Assembly: GCA_014549065.1 (NCBI GenBank)
Contig: JACDOX010000082.1
Coordinates: 1,675,690 to 1,739,689, forward strand
Reading direction: 5' to 3'
Length of the DNA stretch: 64,000 nt
From: Cardinalis cardinalis
Lineage: Eukaryota > Chordata > Aves > Passeriformes > Cardinalidae
Shown here piece after piece: positions 25,251 through 37,143 of the stretch. Both the position numbers and the translations under genes were made by a program. Within the stretch, counting starts at the first letter, position 1, and each line of letters starts with the position of its first letter. Under the pieces are notes generated by a model that was not told the origin of the DNA, searched no databases, and saw only the letters and a list, made by a program, of their open reading frames with translations.

Positions 25251-28200
25251 AAAAAAACAAAACAACAACCAAACCAACACTGACATTAAAACAGCAAAAT
25301 TGTTTGAAACTGTAACTGTAATTATATGAGGCTGCACAAATCTTGCCAAGTAAAAAATAAAGGAATCTCTTGAAAGACAGCAATAACTTCATCTGCAGAG
25401 AATGTATGACTGTGGCCAGAACACAGGCCACACCATCAAAGCCCAAAGCACTACAGNCCAAGAGTCCTTGCCCATTTTATGGGATTTGCCAGCTTTGCAG
25501 TATTGAAAGAAACACTTGCAGGTATTGAGTTGCTGAGATGTAGGAGAGGATATATACATCACTGGCTTACTACATAGGAATATTTAATATTAGGCTTTCT
25601 TTTATACAGCAAAGATCCTTGATGGAGTATTATCCAATTACAGCAGGCTAAGGAAACTGTCATAAAAAATTTACTGACAAGACTAACANGATNCAGAATA
25701 GCTTGAAATTATTGCCATAAAAGTCTAACACAAAGAATCCTACTAGTGGAAGATTTACTAANTCCACATCTCCAAAAGATCCAGTACTTCCAAATAAACA
25801 ATCCTTAGTCTCTAATGCTGAAACAAGGACAGAGATAGGAAAATAAAGAACAAAACGCTGCTGTGTTAATCTTCTGCCATAATTGGATGGGATGTTTTTT
25901 TCCTGCAAGACCAATACAGAGCTGTCTTTCCACTTCAAAACAACTGCCCACTGTGTGTTCAGCTAAAGATCTCCTCAGAGGTTAGTGAAGACAGATGCCC
26001 TCTCTCTCTCATCTCCCAGGGAAGAGCCTAGCAAGCCAGCTCCATGCATTCATGCTTCCATAGGTTCATACAGAATCCATTTGGCCCATCAGGAACACCT
26101 CATTTTTGATGGTACTTCAGATATTTTTTTCTTTCTCAACATTACACCAGCTACAGTGACTCAAGTGGGCTGGCAGATTATTCTATCTCCCCCCACTTGA
26201 CTCCAAGCAAGAAAGGTGTGGCTTGGGAGGATGCCAGAGAAGAAGGCACAAGCAAAATTCCCCCATGCTATGAAGATCCTTGAGTCACTGCCCCACAAGA
26301 TGCCAGGAAAACTGGTGTAAGGGGAAGGATGGGAGGACAGATGGCAAGAAGGAGTCCAGTAGAGTCCTCTTCTGGTCAGGTGGTGNAAACATAGACCCAG
26401 GCAGAGGTCCAAGTAGCACATTGATATATTTGCCTTCTAAGAGTACAGGGTACTTGAAAAACAGATCAGAGGAAACCCAAGAGGATCCCCCTTCCTCAGC
26501 TCACCATGTTGAACCCTTGGCAAGCCACTTCTGAGGTGTGTGACAGGCAAATGCAACAGGGTATTTCATGTTCCCTTGCCACCTTACCCTTGAACAGCTC
26601 TGAGGAGTGAGCACAGCAGTGTCTGAGCCATCCAAGTACAGGAAAGGCTGCAGCANATCCTAAACAACCTGAGTTCTGAAGTCTTCATGACATTTTGGTT
26701 TATGTGTTAGTTCTGCCCTTTCTCCTGCTTCCACAATAAATTTATCTTTTTTGCCATACTTCAGAACATCATGAGCAATCCAGCTTTTTCTTGCATCCTC
26801 TCTGAACTGCATCGCAATGACAAATTACATTTATGGACATTCATTCTATTTCAAGAATTTTCATCTACAAAGCACAGTCTTGATATTTTTGGTGTTGAGG
26901 GTTTTTGTTGTTTTTGTTAAGTTTTTTTGTTTTACGGTTTTTTACAGGGCAGAGGAAGAAACAAAAGCAAAGTATTCCAGCTGTTGTTGATTTTCTCCTA
27001 ATTACTTCCCAGATCAAATTAGTTTCCTGGATGCTACCTAATATATTGCTTCCTTCATTTTTTTTTCTTTTCAGGTTAGCATCCATAACTGTCTAGTTAC
27101 TCCAGACTTTGATACATGGGCAGAAAGAACATGCTGCTGTGATTACATCAGGAGATACATAAGTGAGAGGAAACTGTCAATAAGCACAGTCAGGATTTTT
27201 TCCTCCCCTCTTTGTTAAGTTAAAACTCCTCAGACTGTCTACAAGCCTCTTAGGGTGTACTTGAGGGTGGGGCAAAGAAGATGGAGGAGTTGGAACAGAT
27301 GAGCTGTCTTGNAGGTTGCTGCTTAGTGGTAGATGGGAGACAACTGAGAATCATTTCCATTACTGAAATGATGAGTAATGCCACCAGGCTTGAGCCAGAA
27401 TAGAAATGGAAAAAAAAAAGGCTTTAAAAGGACAGCTTCATTATAAGGAGATTTCTGTTCCTGCCTTCACAGATTGGAAAGGACAAAATGTCATAATCTT
27501 GCATTTGACACACTGTCTTTTTTTATCTTTAAACAAACACCTTTGGTTTTAAAAAAAATCGTTATGTACGGAATTCAGAAATGTTAATCATTAGATAAAA
27601 AATAAGCAAGAAAACAGATAATGGAATGAAATAAACTGGAAGGAGATTCATTTGGGGAATTAATTTACAATGCCAAAAATATAATTGCCAACTGATTAAC
27701 ACATTTTTTTCTCCCTCTTATGGGCATTTATTTTTAATTTATTAATTTCAATGCTCATTATACCTTGATTACACTCTCTTTTGGAAGGAAATAAGATTTG
27801 AAGTGGTTTCTATTTTTTCCCTGTTTTATTGTTTCCATACAGTAATTGTCAGTATATCATGTACTTGAATCTGTTTGTACTTTGTCTCACTTGAGGTTCT
27901 ATTTTGAGTTGACTGTATTTGGGGGGAACAAACACGTTTAAGGGCACTTGGTTGCAAATCAATCACTGAATGATAAGAGCTAAATTAAAGTGGTACTAGC
28001 ATCTGCTCTAAACTGCAGAGTGTCCTTGTGGCATTGCCAGTTCTCTGTGTAGAGAAGGAGGAAGGAGCAAACACAAAGGTTATCCATAAAATGCTCTAAA
28101 GTTGTAGGTAGATTTCTCAAAAAGAAAGGTAATTTTCCTGCTCTGTAGAAATACTGCCCTGTCCTAGGTCAGTTCCATCTCTTTTATCTACCAGCACTTC

Positions 28201-28525
28201 TACACAACCCATCATTGCTATTACCATGAAGCAACGGAAGAAAATGTGAGGACTACTAGGCCAGCCAATCTAGTTTATTGCTTTCAATATTTTGAGCAAG
28301 CTGCCTATGATTTTGTTTATATTTCAATCATCTGAAAACACTCTGGCACCCTAGAGAGTATTGCAGCAAGAAATGTTCAAGGGTGGACAGGCCTCTCTTG
28401 GGCAGCAGATATAAACAAAATTTCAGGCTCTTNAGAAAGTTGCTATCAGCAGTGTAATTTTCTATATGCAGTTTTGCAAATTGTAATAAAAGCATGGTTA
28501 CTCAAGTTACACTAAATGAAAACAA
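25251..28525. other. Non-coding AT-rich stretch
   Basis: The first 30 bases are a CAAA-type tract after the CR1 tail. No gene is recognised in the rest. Frames of 60 to 94 codons occur on both strands, and T-rich runs lie at about 26890-26945 and 27058-27075. The segment 27077-27096 follows a polypyrimidine-CAG site but has a stop within seven codons. Confidence 0.5.
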
Positions 28526-28600
28526 GAATTATAGAATCATTTAGGTCAGAAAACAACTTCAAAATCATTGAGTCCAACCATAAACCTAATAAAGTCCCAC
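28526..28600 (-). mobile_element. CR1 LINE 3' end, proximal part (interrupted by LTR)
   Basis: ATTATAGAATCATTTAGGT and ATTGAGTCCAACCATAAACC form the reverse complement of a CR1 end. The copy breaks off at 28600 and resumes at 29249 on the far side of the solo LTR, with CCCAC present on both sides. The CR1 insertion is therefore older than the LTR insertion. Confidence 0.92.
28596..28600 (+). repeat. Target-site duplication, left copy (CCCAC)
   Basis: CCCAC immediately precedes the LTR start TGTCCTAGGG. The same five bases follow the LTR end at 29249-29253. Joining the flanks at one CCCAC restores continuous CR1 sequence (AAAGTCCCACTAAACCCTGT), which confirms the duplication. Confidence 0.93.
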
Positions 28601-29248
28601 TGTCCTAGGGTAATTTTATGATCCTTAATCCTTCGTTCTGTTTATGCTGGATATTAAGTTCTGCACCTTTAAGNTTGGTTCCAAGAGCAAAGGGGGAAAA
28701 GAAATGCACAGTTTATTTTCAGAAACTGCACTTGCTACCCCACATTCTTTCTCATGGACTATGTTTTCCACAGGATGGACAGTGGGAGAGAGCTCTCCTT
28801 TGCTTTTTAGTTAGATTATTATTTTTTTAATCTAGCTGAGGCAGAGAAGTTCCCTGGACTGTGGCTTTTCTTTTTCTTGGAACTGATTGGCCTTGCTNTG
28901 GACTGAAAACCCAGAAGAACACTAGGAGCTCACACCTGTAACCCACTGGGGCCAGGGATGCTGCATTCCTGCGCTGGAGGGACGGATAACAGACTGAGTG
29001 AGCTAAGCTACACCCCAAGAAAAGGACTTTCTGAATTTGCCATCTCTTCAGAAGAGTGAGANGTTTTGCTGCTTAATATTATTCATTTTTTATACTTCTG
29101 AATTAATTACCTGTTAAACAAACAGATTTTTTCCACTTTTCCCCAAAGAAATCTTTTCCCAAACCAGTTGGAAGGGGGGCCGCTTGAATCTGCTTGCTAG
29201 AGTGACCCCTTTGAAAGTTTCTTCCCAAATTTGCCCTAAACCAGGACA
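28601..29248 (+). mobile_element. Solo LTR of an endogenous retrovirus (648 bp)
   Basis: The element begins TGTCCTAGGG and ends CCTAAACCAGGACA, giving the canonical TG...CA borders with short inverted ends (TGTCCT and AGGACA). It is flanked by a perfect 5-bp duplication and sits inside an antisense CR1. No gag, pol or env sequence is present, so it is a solo LTR left by recombination between the two LTRs of a provirus. The 5-bp duplication fits ERVL- or ERVK-type integration, and the exact family cannot be named without a search. The terminal sequence resembles an LTR family I associate with passerines. Orientation is less certain: I chose + because a TTAAACAAACAG word near 29113 could be a decayed polyadenylation signal. 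Open frames inside it are incidental. Confidence 0.93.
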
Positions 29249-29253
29249 CCCAC
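29249..29253 (+). repeat. Target-site duplication, right copy (CCCAC)
   Basis: The five bases directly after the LTR end are identical to 28596-28600. They are also the first bases of the resumed CR1 copy. Confidence 0.93.
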
Positions 29254-29280
29254 TAAACCCTGTCCCTGAGTGCCACAAAT
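29254..29280 (-). mobile_element. CR1 LINE, distal part beyond the solo LTR
   Basis: TAAACCCTGTCCCTGAGTGCC continues the antisense CR1 of 28526-28600 (the usual CR1 order is ...CCACTAAACCATGTCCCTAA...). Similarity fades by about 29280. This piece proves that the LTR landed inside a pre-existing CR1. Confidence 0.85.
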
Positions 29281-32170
29281 ATGGAAAAAAAGTTGAATTT
29301 CTCACAAGCCACATGCTTTAGACCCGAGGCTTTGTTTAAACAGTGAACATGGCTAGTAATCTTGCTTGTGTCTTTAACTCTGAGTTCTTGAAATCATTAT
29401 CTTTTATGGCAGTGATTATACATCTGGATTATTCTTAGTATTTATATAAATAGCTAGGCTTTGCTGGAATCTGGCTGAATTGTTTGCCACAATAATATCT
29501 TAAAGAAGCAAGGTCCAGGGGTTAATTACATGCTTAGCAAAGAAGCAGTGCCTTTTAAGCAGCTATTTGCTACTTATTTGCATTTTTGTTTGGGGCTTCT
29601 GGGAAGAGCAAGAAAGAGTACCTGGTTTCAATACTATCTGCACAGTTGTTCTTCTGAGACAGAATTAACAGAAAGGATTACAGTTCCTTTTTTTAGTAGC
29701 AGAGTTTATTTACAGATCAAGATACCAAAGCAGATATTATTTCAGCTCTAATCTCTAATGTTTTCTATGTAATAAAATTACTTTAGTTGTTAGGGACATA
29801 TTTAAAACACTAGAAATTCAGAGTTCATACAGGAATTACAAGTGATTTCTTGATCATATAAAACCAGTGTGAGTTTTGCCATTAACTCTATTCCACCAGG
29901 ATTTTCTTCACCTCATTCATTAGCTTCTACCTTTGGAGTCTACTCCGTAACAAATATAAATTCACTTAAAAAGACCATAACTCAAAAAATTCAGATTAAG
30001 GTTTCAAATGAACAGAGGTGACACATAAACCAAACACCTCTTATCAAAAACAAATTNAAAAACTTGAACTTTTTTGAGGTAACCTGGCACCCAGATGACT
30101 GTCCTGAATCACATTTTCCAGCTTGAATTTGTAGTTTAGTTAGGTGCTGGATTGCAGTGGATGTTCTCATCTATGCCATTTTTTTCCCATCACTCGTGTT
30201 ACATATTTGACATTTATTTACCTTTAAAAATATAGCCCCTGAGAAGAATAATGGGCACTGAATAAGTCATATACCACATACGTTAGCCCTAGACTAAAGT
30301 TGCTNTTATATAAAAAGCTACACAAAACACATTAGATGCACAGCAAAGAGTTCTTAGTATGGACTTTAGGCCTCCAGCAAGGCTGCAGATTTGCAGCCAC
30401 AAAAGAATATCAGCTATGAGTGAAAGGAGACAGATTGATAAAAGAACAGTTCTAGTAATACAATTCCATCCCACTGGGGGTTTTATTGGCAAAACACATA
30501 TCAGTCAGGGCTCAGTTGTCTGGGAGNGCAGAACTAGCTCTAAGACTAACTAATCAATTTAAGTCTGTACTAATGGACCTGCTGGGCTTTCAAGTGCTCT
30601 TGGAAGTGGGAGCAAAGCTCTGAAGACTTTAATAATATAGAAAACAAACCTTATCTAAAAGCCTTACAGAAACAGGCACTCAGAGTTTTATCTCTGTATC
30701 AACCAGCTTTTAGTCCTGCTCTAAGGTTGACTGTCAAAAACTCAGGCCTTTTGCCACTTCTCTGATGATCTATAAAGAAGGTGGAAATGCAAAATGTCAC
30801 AGAGGGCGGAACAAATGAAACCTCTTTCCTCAGGGGAGGCCATCAAGAGAATTTTCTCAGCAATACCTAACACATACCTGCATAGCTGTGAATTACATCA
30901 CTTACCAGCAAAAATCTTCCCTCTTTTTCATTTCCTTCCATGCAGTGGATCCACCTTTAATCTTCTTTAAAGCAGTCTGTATGGTAGATTTAGCTCTTTC
31001 CTCATCCCACTATGGCTGCTTTATAAAAAGATGTTATTTAGCAAGGAAATGTATGGAGGTGGAAGAATGAACACACAATNGTTATTGCTGGTTTTGTATG
31101 GAAAAAAGACACAAAATTTGGCATTCTGAAATGTGAAATACAAGCCTTCAATGAGCTACATAGATCAGAGAGATTATTCTACCCCTTTCCAATATCTGTT
31201 ACCCAATCATACAGCCTCTTTGGTCTAAATAACTTTAATTAAGCAAGTCTACTTTCTGTAGTAGCCATTACTAGAAGATAATTGACTGCATTGGTAATGA
31301 AGCTTTCTGAGGGTGCTAAACAAACAGCAAGGTTAATTATTTGGCAGTAATGCTTGTTATGGCAGTGCAACACTGGCCAGCTAAGCTTCCTGTTCTCCTG
31401 CAGTGCCCTTTCAGTAAATCAATGTAATATCCGTGGCTGTTTATTGTCTTACTGCTACCACAGGATTTAGCAATGGGAACAGGAAGGGACCAGCTGGTCA
31501 GGAGTGCATGGAAACCAATGCATTGAAAGTAGGAAATTCATTAAATGGGTTTGATTCAACGAGTAGGGCTTAGTATATTTTTCTGCCTCATCTAACTAAT
31601 TATAGGAATAAAATTTTAAAACTCTGTGCTTATGTATCAGACATCAGGGATAAAGAACAGGAATATAACTAACATCGTTAAAAGCTCAGAAACAAAACTA
31701 TGCTAATTGCTTTTTCTTTTCTTTTTTCTCTTTTGCAGTCAGGTGATGATCTCTTTAGGATAAGTACCACTTTTCTTGTGTTGGCAGAATGCATCTTTCA
31801 AGAGAACTTCAGCCCTGACTGGAAGAATGACTTTCACAGCAACACAAACACAAAACAAGAACAGAAGGTAAACTTAGGAGGTAAATTGGAAACAAAGACT
31901 CTTCCAGAAATCATCTCCATATAGACAAAGATCTATTAAGAAATGTTGAAATGTTTTCACCAGATACTAAATTCAGAGCCAAGAACAATTCAGATATTTT
32001 TACCAACTCAGACTGAATTTCAGAGAGAGTTCTAGAAGAGGGAAAAAATAAAAAGTAGTTGTAACAAGCATTTAACACCATAATCTTTAATTTTAATCAT
32101 CTTGGAACAAAGCAGTTAATTTTAGAAAGGTTGAAGCATCAAAAACTCCTATGAGGACATATATAAGGGC
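29281..32170. other. Non-coding AT-rich stretch
   Basis: No gene is supported. The best exon-like segment of the window, 31739-31867, lies here and is listed separately. Other open frames are about 60 to 75 codons. No transposon is recognised. Confidence 0.5.
31739..31867 (+). other. Exon-like segment (weak candidate)
   Basis: A strong acceptor-like signal, a long T/C tract ending TTTTGCAG, precedes 31739. An AGAAG|GTAAAC donor-like site follows 31867. The segment is 129 bases, exactly 43 codons, and is open from end to end in one frame (SGDDLFRISTTFLVLAECIF and onward to NTKQEQK), so it would be a symmetric phase 0-0 exon. I do not recognise the peptide, and no neighbouring exon was found. 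It could be a chance open segment, a lncRNA exon or a lineage-specific cassette exon. Confidence 0.15.
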
Positions 32171-32899
32171 CTGCACCTGAGTCAGGGCAATCCCAAGCAC
32201 GGATTTAGGCTGGGTGGGGAATGGATTGAGTGGAGCCCTGAGAAGGACTTGGACTGTTGGTGAATGAGAAGTTCAGCATGATCCAGCAAACAGCACTCAC
32301 AGCCCAGAAGGCCAAAAATATCCTGGGCTTCATCAAAAGAAGAGTGACCCAGAGGTCAAGGGAGGGGATTCTCACCCTCTGCCCTGCTCTTGTGAAACCC
32401 CACGTGGAGTGATGAGTCCAGTTCTGGGGTCAAAAACATATTAGAGACATGGACCTGTTGGAGAGAGGCCATGAAGATGGTCAGGGGGTTTGAACATCTC
32501 TCTTGTGGAGACAGGCTGAAAGAGAAGGGGTTGCTCAGTCTGGAGCAGAGGGAAGGGGAGGTCCTAGAGCAGCCTCCCAGTTCCTAAAGGGAACTACATC
32601 GAAACTGCAGAAGAACATTTCACAAGGGCATGTAGTGAAGAGGAAATGGCTTTAAACTAAAAGAGATTAGATTTAGATTAGATATCAGGAAGAAATTACT
32701 GACTGTGAGGGTGATGCAGCACTGGTACAGATTACCTGGAGAAGTTGTGGATGCTACATGCCTGGAAGTCTTCAAGGCCAGTTTGGATGGAGCTCTGAGC
32801 AATCTGGTCTAGTGGAAGGTGTCCCTGCCCATGGCAGTGGGGTTGGAACTCAGTGATCTTTAAGGTCCCTTCCAACACAGACCATTTTGTATTTCTATT
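32171..32899 (+). mobile_element. CR1 LINE, 5'-truncated copy of about 730 bp
   Basis: This sense CR1 starts at CTGCACCTGAGTCAGGGCAA in the end of the reverse transcriptase ORF. It continues through CAGCCCAGAAGGCCAA, ATCCTGGGCTTCATCAAAAG, ACCCCACGTGGAGT and CAGTTCTGGGG to the 3' UTR (GGAAGTCTTCAAGGCCAGTT, CCCTGCCCATGGCAGTGG) and ends AAGGTCCCTTCCAACACAGA plus degenerate octamers. Frameshifts and stops show it is dead. The short minus-strand frame at 32620-32802 is a by-product. Confidence 0.96.
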
Positions 32900-35800
32900 A
32901 AAATAAACTGAGATTTCAGTTTGTTATTAAAAAGAAAGGGGAGGTGAGCTTTTTTGTCTGCAAAACCAATCTCCCTTTCCAGAGGACAGTCTAAATGCCA
33001 TGAGCCCTAAAATCAGGCTATTTTTGGCATGGAAGATCAGATTAGGCTTGTTATGTTGTTCCTGAATTTTATTATTTCCTTAACCTAATTTGCAAATTTT
33101 GAGAACTTTCNTCATTTTATCTGCAGAATTTCTTTCCAAAGTTTACCACAGCCTTTAAAAGTGCTCCCATTCTCTCAGTTCTTGTCCAAAATATCCCCAT
33201 AAATTGTGATCAGATGCTTTAATGATCACAGAAGTAGTCCACATTTTGACCTAATCATCCGCAGTATCAGGCAGCTTCTTTAAGACACAGGTTTCATCCC
33301 GGTTTCAGGAGTGGCTGTGAAGCAAAACTGCACTTTTGAACAGAGAATGGCTCTCTCAATCCTCTGTTCAATTACTATAAAACTACTGAGCTCCAAACTC
33401 AACACTTATTGGCAGACCAAGACAGCGACCATAGCTTCGGTTTGTTTCTCAGAATGAGAATTTATCTGAACAAATACAATGTTCTACAATGTATACTTCC
33501 TTTACGTCTGAGGTTTCCTCTTTTGATTAGAAGAGCAGAAATGAACATTCCTATCACATTGGCATGGACATCAAAGCCAGGTCAGGCTAATCATATCCTA
33601 GAAGTGTTTGCCTATTTCCACTCCCTGCAAACGGAGGATGGGTGGTTTGCTCAGGAAACTAAATTAGGTTGCTTTAATCCATTCCACCTGCTACAGCGGC
33701 ATAGCAGGAGGATGGAGGAGAAGAACAAAGGAAGATGGCAAAAAAAAAAAGAAGGCAGAGCTTTGGCTTCAGCTAAGACAGGAAGGCTTCAGTCAGAATC
33801 ATAGTGATTACCTCTATACCCTCATCATCATCTTCTGCTTCCCATTCTGGTTTGTTTGTGGGAATTTTTTTTCCTTTGCCTCATTCTTTTTTCTTTTAAA
33901 CATTTCCTGTTAGAGCCTGCCGAGTCCCTAAGCCAGTTTCCCTGAAGCCTGTCACATCACTGTACCCTTCAGCACTTGATTCAGAACAGAATACATTTTG
34001 TACAAGGCCTCTCCAAAGGCATGTCAACTGTCTCTTCCACAGAGTTCACTCAGAATAACTGAAGCACTTGGGAAAACAAACAATATCTTCAGCTGTGCTC
34101 TGAAAACATGAATATGGAATTTGTTGGCTCCAATAAAAATTACAATAGTTTGCTCATAAAGAGATAGTTACAAGGGCAAGTTTGAGTCCAGCGATGCAGA
34201 GAAGGTTTTGGTGAAAAAAATTATAAAACTTTGGAAGTTCAGAGGCTCAGCTCTGATGTGTTCTCAGTCACATGAGGTAGTTTGTTTGAACCTCACTGAG
34301 GGATATCAAAAGCCTTGAATTTACAAAAGTGAGGCAGAACTGTAGCACTTCTCTGGACTCCTACACAGAGGCAGAGAACAGAAACATAGAGAAGTGAGAT
34401 AAATCTACCCAAACTTCTTTCCTAACTGATGGAGTATGAAGTTGCAGTAGATGCCTAAAATGGTTCTTTGTTTGCCTGTCTTTTATTTCTATCTGGCACT
34501 ATTCCTACAGTAAATCTTGGCAACGTGGCAGGGCAAATGTTTAGATGGCACAAGCCCAAGTTGTTAAGCTATGGATGAAGCAGTGAAAAACAGGTGGCTT
34601 TCCACATACCCACTCTTTGCAAGGAGTTTCTTGTCCTATCTATACAATGAGCTGTACTTTTTTGTGAAGTGAGTTTCTCCTACAGATGTGCATAAACCTC
34701 TCTCTTGTCTTGCAACATCACCTTGCATCCATGCAGCTATCTCCAAAATGATCTGTCTTGTGCTGACATCATGCTCTTGCCCAAAGGAAAGCTAGATCTA
34801 AAGCTAAGCCTACAAAACCTGTGCAGCAATCTAGGACCGTCCATTGCAGTGTTTCAAAGGACATGAAGGATGGAGATTTTTAAGCCAGAAAGAGTTGTTA
34901 GAGCACACAGTACAACCTTTGGCACATTAAACTCCACTATATTTCATTCAGCTATCTCATCTTCCAACTCAAGGACTGCAAATACCACCTTGGCAATCAG
35001 CCATGTCTTCCAATGCCNAAGGAAGATGTGGGAGAGGATGTAGAAGATGAGTCCAAAGCTGGACNCCAAACTCAGAAAAAGGCTCTGCTAGTCTGTTTGG
35101 ACAATTGGCCTAGAAACAGCTTCCCAGCTCCAGCTAGAGTACAAATGATTACAGTTGTGAGATACAGCAAGCCAGGATGCTTTGCATCCAAAAGGTCCCA
35201 GGTGCCATGGTGATGGATGAGCTGTAAACAAACACTTAAAGTAACATCAATGTTGTCTGGTTTTGAGCTGAACAGGGAAGGGTGGAAGACAGAAACACAC
35301 ACTCTTGTATTTAGTGGCTAATACTAGCATGTTCTTGAAAAAGATAATTGGGGTGGAAGGGTCTGATTGCCAGGGGAACTGGTATCTAAAAAAGCTGATG
35401 TGGCTTGTTTGTAGAGTCTCTCATACCATAAAGCTACCAACAGCAAAAAGGTTAAACCATTTGACAGTGGGAGATGGGTAGGGAGAAGGAAACAAAGGAG
35501 AAGGATGAAACATGATGCTGCTGCTTCCTATTTGCCACTCCACTGAGCACAAACATCAATGGAATTGCCATCACTCACCCCCATTTCAGCAGCAGCAAGA
35601 GAGCTTGCTAAGAGTTTTACATCAACATATGCATATAAATCTCCAAAGCTGATTCAAGGTGCTGGTGATAAAATGGATACATCACTTAAAGCTTTTTGCT
35701 GTCACACTGAACAAGCAGTACTCAATATAATGAAACAAAAGACAAGATGGACATGGAGAACATGGGAATTACAAATTCTGTGAAAGAAAAGCAGANGACT

Positions 35801-36990
35801 CAGGTATGAAGAGCACACAGCAGAATAGGAGACCAAAGGTCTAAAATCCCTGATGGGAAAAAAAAAAACAGTTGGAAAATAAATCGAAGTGTTTTGCTAG
35901 CATTAGGTATCAGAGAAGATATTGAACATGCCAAGCAAACTAAAACAAAGCAAAATAAAGCNAGACAAAACAAAACACCCCAGGCTTTTCCTATTGGCAA
36001 ACTTAAGTGTGGTATACAAAATAAAGGATTACAGACTGGCTGGGTGTTGCTTTCCCTCCAAACACTACACAGATAAACTTCCATGGTTTAGGATATTTCA
36101 TCCTCACACTACTACCTTGAAGATCACCATGGAAAGGAAGGTCAACTCCTTGTGGGCGAGATGATTAGACAGAATGATATCTTTCCTTTTCTCACATCTC
36201 AGAACTTATTTTGCCTAGCAATTGCAGTAGAAAAAATGTAATGTTGCTGTCACCAGAGATATGTGACATTCACTTTTGGAATCTGAGGCCTTGCTGCAAA
36301 GGAAATAGCAATAAACATGTTAAGGTCCCAATGAATCTAGAGACAGGTATTCCCATGCTTTCCGATATTTTCCCTTTGAAGTTAATGGGAAACCTAAAGC
36401 ATTTCTAAACATTTTAGACCTTTCAAAACCATGGTGAGCTGTGCTGTTTGAGTGTCCCATGCACAAACAAGCACAAACATTTCCACCAGACTGGTATTAC
36501 CAAAAAAAGGCAAACAAATCCCCCTCCCTGCCATCTGCTGAAAGCAGAGAACTCAAATTTCTGCAGCACATGGTGGCACCAAATGGAACTACATAAATGC
36601 CAGAATGAATGGCAACCACTTTGAAGGTTTGGGAATACTTTAAATGTGTTTCATGTAAGGCGAGACAAGAAGATGAGAAGACAGACACACAAAGATGAGA
36701 AACTAGCACACTTGATACTTTTTCTTAAGTCATCAGAAAACCATGTATTGCAATGAATGATAGAAACAAAGCAAAGGGAAAACAACAGCCCAGGGGTAAA
36801 ACTACATGCATTAAACCTGTATTACCTGCAGGATGATAGAAATAACTTCTGATGTGACNATCACGAGACAGCTAGGAAAACAAAGGATCTCTACAGCTGT
36901 CACGAAGGTTAAAACTAATGTCTTTGGATACTTTTTAAAATGGTATTTTAANATTGGGATAAGGAAAATGATGAAATCAAGAATTGCTTC
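32900..36990. other. Non-coding stretch
   Basis: No gene is supported. A 131-codon open frame at 33409-33804 (+) is the second longest in the window, but it shows no motif or family I recognise and includes an A run that would encode Lys-Lys-Lys. A-rich patches lie near 35860 and 35930-35975. No transposon is identified before the CR1 at 36991. Confidence 0.5.
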
Positions 36991-37143
36991 ACTGAAAGGC
37001 TGGTCATCAGCCCTAAAATTATTAAAGAAACTATTGGACATGGCACTTAGTGGCTATGGTTTAATTGATGTGGTGGCTCTTGGTCAAAGTTTGGACATTA
37101 TGATCCTGGAGGACTTTTCCAACCCTAATGATTCTGTGATTCC
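36991..37143 (+). mobile_element. CR1 LINE 3' end fragment of about 150 bp
   Basis: AGAAACTATTGGACATGGCA, CTTAGTGGCTATGGTTTAAT, TGATCCTGGAGGACTTTTCC and AACCCTAATGATTCTGTGAT match the 3' UTR of a different CR1 subfamily from the copies at 24.8 and 32.2 kb (its typical ending has 'TTGGACTCGATGATCT...GGTCTTTTCCAACC'). It is heavily diverged and hence old. Confidence 0.88.

Noticed and set aside
33409..33804. 131-codon + strand frame as a possible gene
   Set aside because: No domain, signal or splice context was seen. Its end runs through an A tract that would encode a lysine run, and the composition is like translated non-coding DNA.
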